A DNA stretch of 63,641 bases from Kutzneria sp. (lineage in GTDB: Bacteria; Actinomycetota; Actinomycetes; Mycobacteriales; Pseudonocardiaceae), in assembly GCA_019239965.1 (NCBI GenBank), contig JAFAZC010000022.1, positions 1 to 63,641 of the forward strand, read 5' to 3'. The notes under the pieces were generated by a model. That model saw only the letters and a list, made by a program, of their open reading frames with translations. It was not told the DNA's origin and searched no databases. How positions within the stretch are numbered: position 1 is the first letter of the stretch; every line of letters begins with the position of its first letter. Shown in pieces: positions 60,947-63,641 of the stretch. Position numbers and translations under genes: made by a program.

Positions 60947-61576
60947 ATGAGGAAGTCGGACCCAGGGCCACGCCGGCGTATGCCGAGGGCGGCTCGAAGG
61001 GCCCAGATGTTGGCGGTGGCCGAGGAGGTCTTCGCCGAGCGCGGCTACCTCGCAGCGTCAATGGACGACATCGCCGAACGGGTCGGGGTGTCCAAACCCA
61101 TGCTCTACGAGTACTTCGGCTCCAAGGAGGGCCTGCTCGTCGGATGCATCGCCAAGGCGAGGACACAGTTGCGCGAGGTCACCGAGCGAGCCATGGCGGA
61201 CGCCAGCGGGCTCGAGGACATGCTGCGACGCGGCATACTCGCCTACTTCCGGCTCGTCACCGATCAGCGCCGGACATACACCCTGCTGCGCCACGAGGCC
61301 TCCATCACCGTGCTGTCGGCGGTCGAGGAGGTGGAGGCGACCCGGCGCCAGCAGATCGACCTGCTGACCGGGCTGATGATGGCCCATCTTCCCGCCAGCG
61401 ATTCCGTCGAGCTGGAGGCCACCGCGGAGGTCCTCGTCACCTCGTGCGAGCGGCTGGCCCGCTGGTGCGAACGGCGGGGCGACATCACCCCGGAGCGGGT
61501 CACCGACCTGCTGATGAATATCGTCTGGTCGGGCCTTTCCCGGTACTCGGCGGACAACGATCAGGCCGACCCGTGA
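60947..61576 (+). CDS. TetR-family transcriptional regulator
   Basis: A 209-residue repressor. The DNA-binding domain (about residues 17-63) is RAQMLAVAEEVFAERGYLAASMDDIAERVGVSKPMLYEYFGSKEGLL, the classical TetR helix-turn-helix; the C-terminal two thirds is the ligand-binding helical domain. ATG 60947 is likely leaderless. It diverges from the BVMO gene with 61 bp between, and the direct repeats there are the candidate operator. The ligand may be the BVMO substrate. Confidence 0.9.
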   Translation: MRKSDPGPRRRMPRAARRAQMLAVAEEVFAERGYLAASMDDIAERVGVSKPMLYEYFGSKEGLLVGCIAKARTQLREVTERAMADASGLEDMLRRGILAYFRLVTDQRRTYTLLRHEASITVLSAVEEVEATRRQQIDLLTGLMMAHLPASDSVELEATAEVLVTSCERLARWCERRGDITPERVTDLLMNIVWSGLSRYSADNDQADP

Positions 61577-61603
61577 GCACCAGTCCAGCAGGCCGCGGAT
61601 CCG

Positions 61604-62443
61604 TCATCCGCCGGTGAACTCACTGATCGCGTTCTCCCACTGCTCGAGGGCGCGCTCGACGGTGCCGCGCGGCCCGGACGGCAGCCAGTGGCTGGCCCGC
61701 CGCACCCCAGCCCGCGCCATGCGCTCCAGGACGGCGGGATCGGGGGGCGCGGACAACATCTGGATCTCGACCGGCCGGTGGGCACGGGCGCGCAGCTCGC
61801 TCACCCGGTCGAAAATCGTGTCGTCGCCGCGGTAGTTCGGTAACCATGCGTCGCCGTATGCCAGCACCCGGTCCAGCGCGGTCGGGCCGTCACCGCCGAC
61901 AAGGACTGGCGGATGCGGCCGCTGAGCCGGTTTGGGGTATGACCAGATGCGGTCGAACACCACGAACTCGCCGGAGTAACTGGCCTCGTCCTGGGTCCAG
62001 ATGGACTTCATGGCTTCGACCCGCTCGCGAAGCACCTTCATCCGGTGACGCGGATCGGTGCCGTGGTTGCGCATCTCCCCTCGATGCCAGCCCGCACCAA
62101 CACCGAACTCGAACCGTCCGCCCGACAGGTGGTCGACGCTGGCCACCTGCTTCGCGGTGATGATGGGATCGCGTTGCGCCACAAGGCATACTCCGCTGCC
62201 GATCCGCAGTGTCGATGTCGCGGCCGCGGCGGCCGTGAGTGCCACGAACAAGTCGTACACATGCCAGTACTTCCGCTGCAACGCCGTTCCCTCGAATCCC
62301 GCTGTCTCTGGATCGCCGGTGGCCGGGATGTGGGAGTGGTCGGTGAAGAACAGCGCGTCCTGCCCACGTTCCTCCAGCATCCTAGCCACAGCGCCGGGAC
62401 GCATACCGTCATGAGTCGGGTGATAGCCGATACCGAAGTCCAT
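61604..62443 (-). CDS. LLM-class F420-dependent oxidoreductase
   Basis: A 279-residue luciferase-like monooxygenase/F420-dependent reductase. DFGIGYHPTHDGMRPGAVARMLEERGQDALFFTDHSHIP is the N-terminal TIM-barrel start, LVAQRDPIITAKQVASVDHLSGGRFEFGVGAGWHRGEM is the family's main signature, and PPVLVGGDGPTALDRVLAYGDAWLPN forms the cofactor-binding end. AGGGGT precedes ATG 62443; an in-frame ATG further upstream (62491) is possible. It is convergent with TetR. The deazaflavin F420 is the likely cofactor, in keeping with other F420-type genes in the window. Confidence 0.88.
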   Translation of the reverse strand: MDFGIGYHPTHDGMRPGAVARMLEERGQDALFFTDHSHIPATGDPETAGFEGTALQRKYWHVYDLFVALTAAAAATSTLRIGSGVCLVAQRDPIITAKQVASVDHLSGGRFEFGVGAGWHRGEMRNHGTDPRHRMKVLRERVEAMKSIWTQDEASYSGEFVVFDRIWSYPKPAQRPHPPVLVGGDGPTALDRVLAYGDAWLPNYRGDDTIFDRVSELRARAHRPVEIQMLSAPPDPAVLERMARAGVRRASHWLPSGPRGTVERALEQWENAISEFTGG

Positions 62444-62525
62444 GACCAACCCCTGTCCCGCCCGTGCCACCTCTAGGAGCACCGATGACATCGTCAACTT
62501 CCGTGGCAGCCCGCGGTATTCCGAC

Positions 62526-62939
62526 TCAGTGACAGACCCACACCAGCGCCGCGCCCGCCACCGCCGCCATCCAGGCCCAACCGACCAGGCCGAGCAGGTG
62601 GGCAAGTCGCCACGGCGTCGACATGGCGCCGAGGATCCGCCGTACGACACACAGTTCACACACCCAGCGGATGCCCCAGAAACAGGTCTGCACGGCCAGC
62701 ACCGTCCTGGCGAGCGGTCCTCCCGACAGCAGGGCGTCAACAGGCAGCAGCAGCACTCCGAGTAGCACACAGGTCAAACCGACAAACCCCGTGTGCAAGC
62801 CGATCACCACCTTGGACATCGGTGTGACGCCGGCAAGACCGGCCGGCCATCCCAGCACGCTCGGCAAGACGAGATGGGCGAGTCCAAGCAGGACCGCGAG
62901 CACACCTGCCGTCGTGAGCTGGCCGGCAAGGCTCAGCAC
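62526..62939 (-). CDS. small polytopic membrane protein, unknown function
   Basis: A 137-residue protein with four predicted transmembrane segments: GQLTTAGVLAVLLGLAHLVLP, VVIGLHTGFVGLTCVLLGVLLLP, ARTVLAVQTCFWGIRWVCEL and LLGLVGWAWMAAVAGAALVWV. No family is recognised. GTG 62939 overlaps the TGA of the methyltransferase (GTGCTGA), so the two are translationally coupled. The longer frame to 63053 overlaps that gene and is not used. Confidence 0.6.
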   Translation of the reverse strand: MLSLAGQLTTAGVLAVLLGLAHLVLPSVLGWPAGLAGVTPMSKVVIGLHTGFVGLTCVLLGVLLLPVDALLSGGPLARTVLAVQTCFWGIRWVCELCVVRRILGAMSTPWRLAHLLGLVGWAWMAAVAGAALVWVCH

Positions 62940-63641
62940 GGGCGGCCGAACGCCGTCGCGGTCACCAACCGTGCCATTCCGCGCCGTGCCACCACGCACA
63001 GCCCGGCGGCCGCGGCAAGACGTTCCCACTCGGTCCGCGGGTAGAAGTGCCATGCGCCAGGGCCGAACGCGAGCGCGTTAGCGAGGTCCCGGTGATGTTC
63101 CACGAGCACCAACCGGCCACTGGGACGCAGCACCCTGGCCATCTCCGAGAACACCGCCCCACGCTGGCCGGCGCACCGCAGCTCGTGCACTGCCATGACG
63201 GCGAGCACCACGTCGACGCTGCCGGTCTCGGCCGGCAGCGACTCCGGACGCGCTCGTTCGGCGACGGCAGGATGACGGCGGCGGGCCCGCCGGATGGACG
63301 CCTCGACTCGCCCACACGGGTCCAGCACGTCGAGCACGCGGCCGCGAGACCCGGGGAGCAGGTCGGCCACCGACACGCCGACCTCGTCGAAGCCGGCCGT
63401 GACGAGCAGGTGCCGATCGACTGTTTCCGGCATCAACTCCCGCAGCCAGCTCCACCGGTACAGTGGCGAAACGTCGTAGACCCACCAGGACGCGACAATG
63501 CTGGCCGTGGTGAACCAGGCCGCCACCGCGCCGCCGCACCGCACCACGGGACGCAGGCGCCGTGGCAACCAGTTGGCCACCGTGAAAGCCGCCGTGGAGG
63601 TCGCGGCCCCGGCCACCACCTTGGGCCAGTTGAACGCCAGC
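62933..63641 (-). CDS. SAM-dependent methyltransferase with N-terminal hydrophobic segment (5' end outside window)
   Basis: The frame is open past the right edge (residues LAFNWPKV precede GTG 63619), so the true start may lie outside. The visible part has a hydrophobic segment (AVAAWFTTASIVASWWVY) and a class I core: GRVLDVLDPCGRVEASIRRARRRHP (a divergent motif I), SVDVVLAVMAVHELR (motif II/III) and EMARVLRPSGRLVLVEHH (post-motif). Motif I lacks the usual GxGxG, so SAM binding is uncertain. WHFYPRTEWERLAAAAGLCVV is a typical C-terminal part. It is likely co-transcribed with the small membrane protein; its substrate may be membrane-embedded. Confidence 0.7.
   Translation of the reverse strand, partial: LAFNWPKVVAGAATSTAAFTVANWLPRRLRPVVRCGGAVAAWFTTASIVASWWVYDVSPLYRWSWLRELMPETVDRHLLVTAGFDEVGVSVADLLPGSRGRVLDVLDPCGRVEASIRRARRRHPAVAERARPESLPAETGSVDVVLAVMAVHELRCAGQRGAVFSEMARVLRPSGRLVLVEHHRDLANALAFGPGAWHFYPRTEWERLAAAAGLCVVARRGMARLVTATAFGRPC

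Noticed and set aside
1-63641. tRNA, rRNA, CRISPR array or complete insertion sequence
   Set aside because: I looked for T-loop sequences, regular spacer-repeat arrays and transposase motifs and found none convincing; the only mobile trace is the integrase scrap at 53999.

Overview
The window is chromosomal DNA from a high-GC actinomycete. GC-rich third codon positions, frequent GTG starts, four-base ATGA/GTGA overlaps, several likely leaderless starts, F420-type enzymes, an actinobacterial SecA2 and a mycocerosate-synthase-like type I PKS suggest a Pseudonocardiaceae-like organism (Amycolatopsis or a relative). The genus is an inference. I see no rRNA, tRNA, CRISPR array or intact mobile element; two gene remnants and one integrase scrap are present.

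Layout. 1-2933: a partial FAD-linked oxidase diverges from a mannitol-dehydrogenase-family enzyme across a nested palindrome, followed by a monooxygenase remnant. 3009-8323: a nitrilase-type amidohydrolase diverges from an IclR regulator and a complete osmoprotectant (OpuC-type) ABC importer. 8587-9432: a secreted GH25 muramidase ending at a strong terminator. 9737-16232: a tightly coupled five-gene operon (TauD-type dioxygenase, a 72-residue HpaB-like fragment, FAD monooxygenase, MFS exporter, ATP-grasp ligase) with a divergent LysR regulator; this looks like a small-molecule pathway. 16181-20422: a carbohydrate ABC importer with its own ATPase. 20683-24311: a secreted glutamic peptidase, then a cytochrome P450 divergent from a PLP aminotransferase. 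24340-30681: envelope and carbohydrate genes (DUF1906 protein, GT87 mannosyltransferase-like protein, acyltransferase-3 protein, secreted GH2 with an AbfB-like tail). 30783-32052: a VOC protein divergent from a PadR regulator and PhnB-like protein across an inverted repeat.

32102-41807: a single-module fully reducing PKS (KS-AT-DH-ER-KR-ACP), a downstream thioester-reductase-like SDR, and a divergent two-gene ABC transporter; together they could make, reductively release and export a polyketide lipid. 41844-46627: an F420-type reductase, a ferredoxin-reductase-like flavoprotein, an ECF sigma factor with a membrane partner, and a VOC/MarR divergent pair. 46721-53666: a minus-strand run with an unknown protein, a methyltransferase with an apparent internal insertion, SecA2, a GT4 glycosyltransferase, a DMT transporter and a DUF998 membrane protein. 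53999-63641: an integrase scrap, two XRE-type regulators, an LCP cell-wall ligase, TatA, a secreted trypsin-like protease, a Baeyer-Villiger-type monooxygenase with divergent TetR, an F420-dependent LLM enzyme, a small membrane protein and a methyltransferase cut by the window end.

The strongest candidates for something undescribed are the 9.7-15.2 kb dioxygenase/ATP-grasp operon, the PKS-reductase-ABC locus, and the SecA2-linked glycosyltransferase/methyltransferase run.
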